The position numbers and the translations under genes are program-made. Shown piece by piece: positions 5,251 through 5,466 of a stretch of 5,466 bases of DNA. The stretch comes from Clostridiaceae bacterium (GTDB lineage Bacteria; Bacillota; Clostridia; DSM-8532). The stretch spans positions 1-5,466 of the forward strand of contig JANYKF010000358.1 in the NCBI GenBank assembly GCA_025361665.1, in the 5' to 3' direction. The notes beneath the pieces are model-generated. The model saw only the letters and a list, made by a program, of their open reading frames with translations, was not told the origin of the DNA and did not search any database. Numbering within the stretch: the first letter of the stretch is position 1; each line of letters begins with the position of its first letter.

Positions 5251-5466
5251 ATGTCCCGATATCTGCTGATCGTGGAATCGCCCGCCAAAGCGAAAACCAT
5301 CAAGAAATACCTTGGACCCGACTGGAAAATCTCCGCCTCGATGGGACACATCCGGGATTTGCCCCAAAGCCACCTCGGTGTGGACGTCAGCCGCAACTTC
5401 GAACCGATGTACATCACCATCACCGGAAAGAACGAACTGATCAGGAGCCTGAAGGAAGACGCCAGG
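5251..5466 (+). CDS. topA: DNA topoisomerase I, N-terminal fragment (partial at window end)
   Basis: Type IA topoisomerase I relaxes negative supercoils by passing one DNA strand through a transient break held by a tyrosine link. The first 72 codons are visible and the frame runs open off the window. The product starts [20 protein letters not shown], the classic TOPRIM opening of TopA with the catalytic-domain glutamate at residue 9. It continues with [11 protein letters not shown] near 28-38 and NFEPMYIT near 49-56, both usual in bacterial TopA. The active-site tyrosine and C-terminal zinc fingers lie beyond the window. It follows the SRAP gene on the same strand after a 112-base gap that may hold its own promoter. 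Codon use matches the other GC-rich genes here. Confidence 0.96.
   Translation, partial: MSRYLLIVESPAKAKTIKKYLGPDWKISASMGHIRDLPQSHLGVDVSRNFEPMYITITGKNELIRSLKEDAR

Overview
This is a bacterial chromosomal window of seven genes, all on the + strand. Most of it looks about 55-60% GC by eye, and most genes are preceded by good Shine-Dalgarno sequences. The organism cannot be fixed from the sequence. The tsf-pyrH-frr order is the common bacterial housekeeping arrangement. The envelope-stress-type genes after it are best known in Firmicutes but are also found in other phyla, so I make no firm taxonomic call.

Layout: 3-191 is the C-terminal end of translation elongation factor Ts (tsf), cut by the window edge and closed by an intrinsic terminator at 207-235. 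pyrH (UMP kinase, 314-1027) and frr (ribosome recycling factor, 1032-1586) follow with a 4-base gap and form a tight pair. frr overlaps a small unknown ORF (1586-1819) as TGATG. Their junction carries a diverged 30-bp tandem duplication that copies the ribosome binding site and start codon, and a terminator-like hairpin lies inside the small ORF.

Next come an SPFH-domain protein with three C-terminal zinc ribbons (1856-3028, YdjI/COG4260 type) and a protein with two N-terminal zinc ribbons and one C-terminal membrane helix (3089-4189, YdjG-like). These two resemble the Bacillus subtilis ydjG/ydjI partners of PspA, although no PspA gene is in the window. An SRAP-family (YedK/HMCES) abasic-site-shielding protein follows (4275-5138), with an unusual low-complexity insertion. 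The window ends in the first 72 codons of topA (topoisomerase I, from 5251).

The genes fall into three themes: translation and nucleotide supply (tsf, pyrH, frr), a putative membrane-stress module (the SPFH and zinc-ribbon pair), and DNA maintenance (SRAP, topA). The most interesting points are the duplicated start region after frr, whose differences are mostly silent in the small ORF frame; the zinc-ribbon SPFH/membrane pair in a housekeeping locus; the enlarged SRAP protein, which carries its own 30-bp and 9-bp in-frame duplications; and the AT-rich, AGA/AGG-using tsf end beside GC-rich genes. No RNA genes, mobile elements or CRISPR arrays were seen, and no intergenic gap exceeds about 125 bases.
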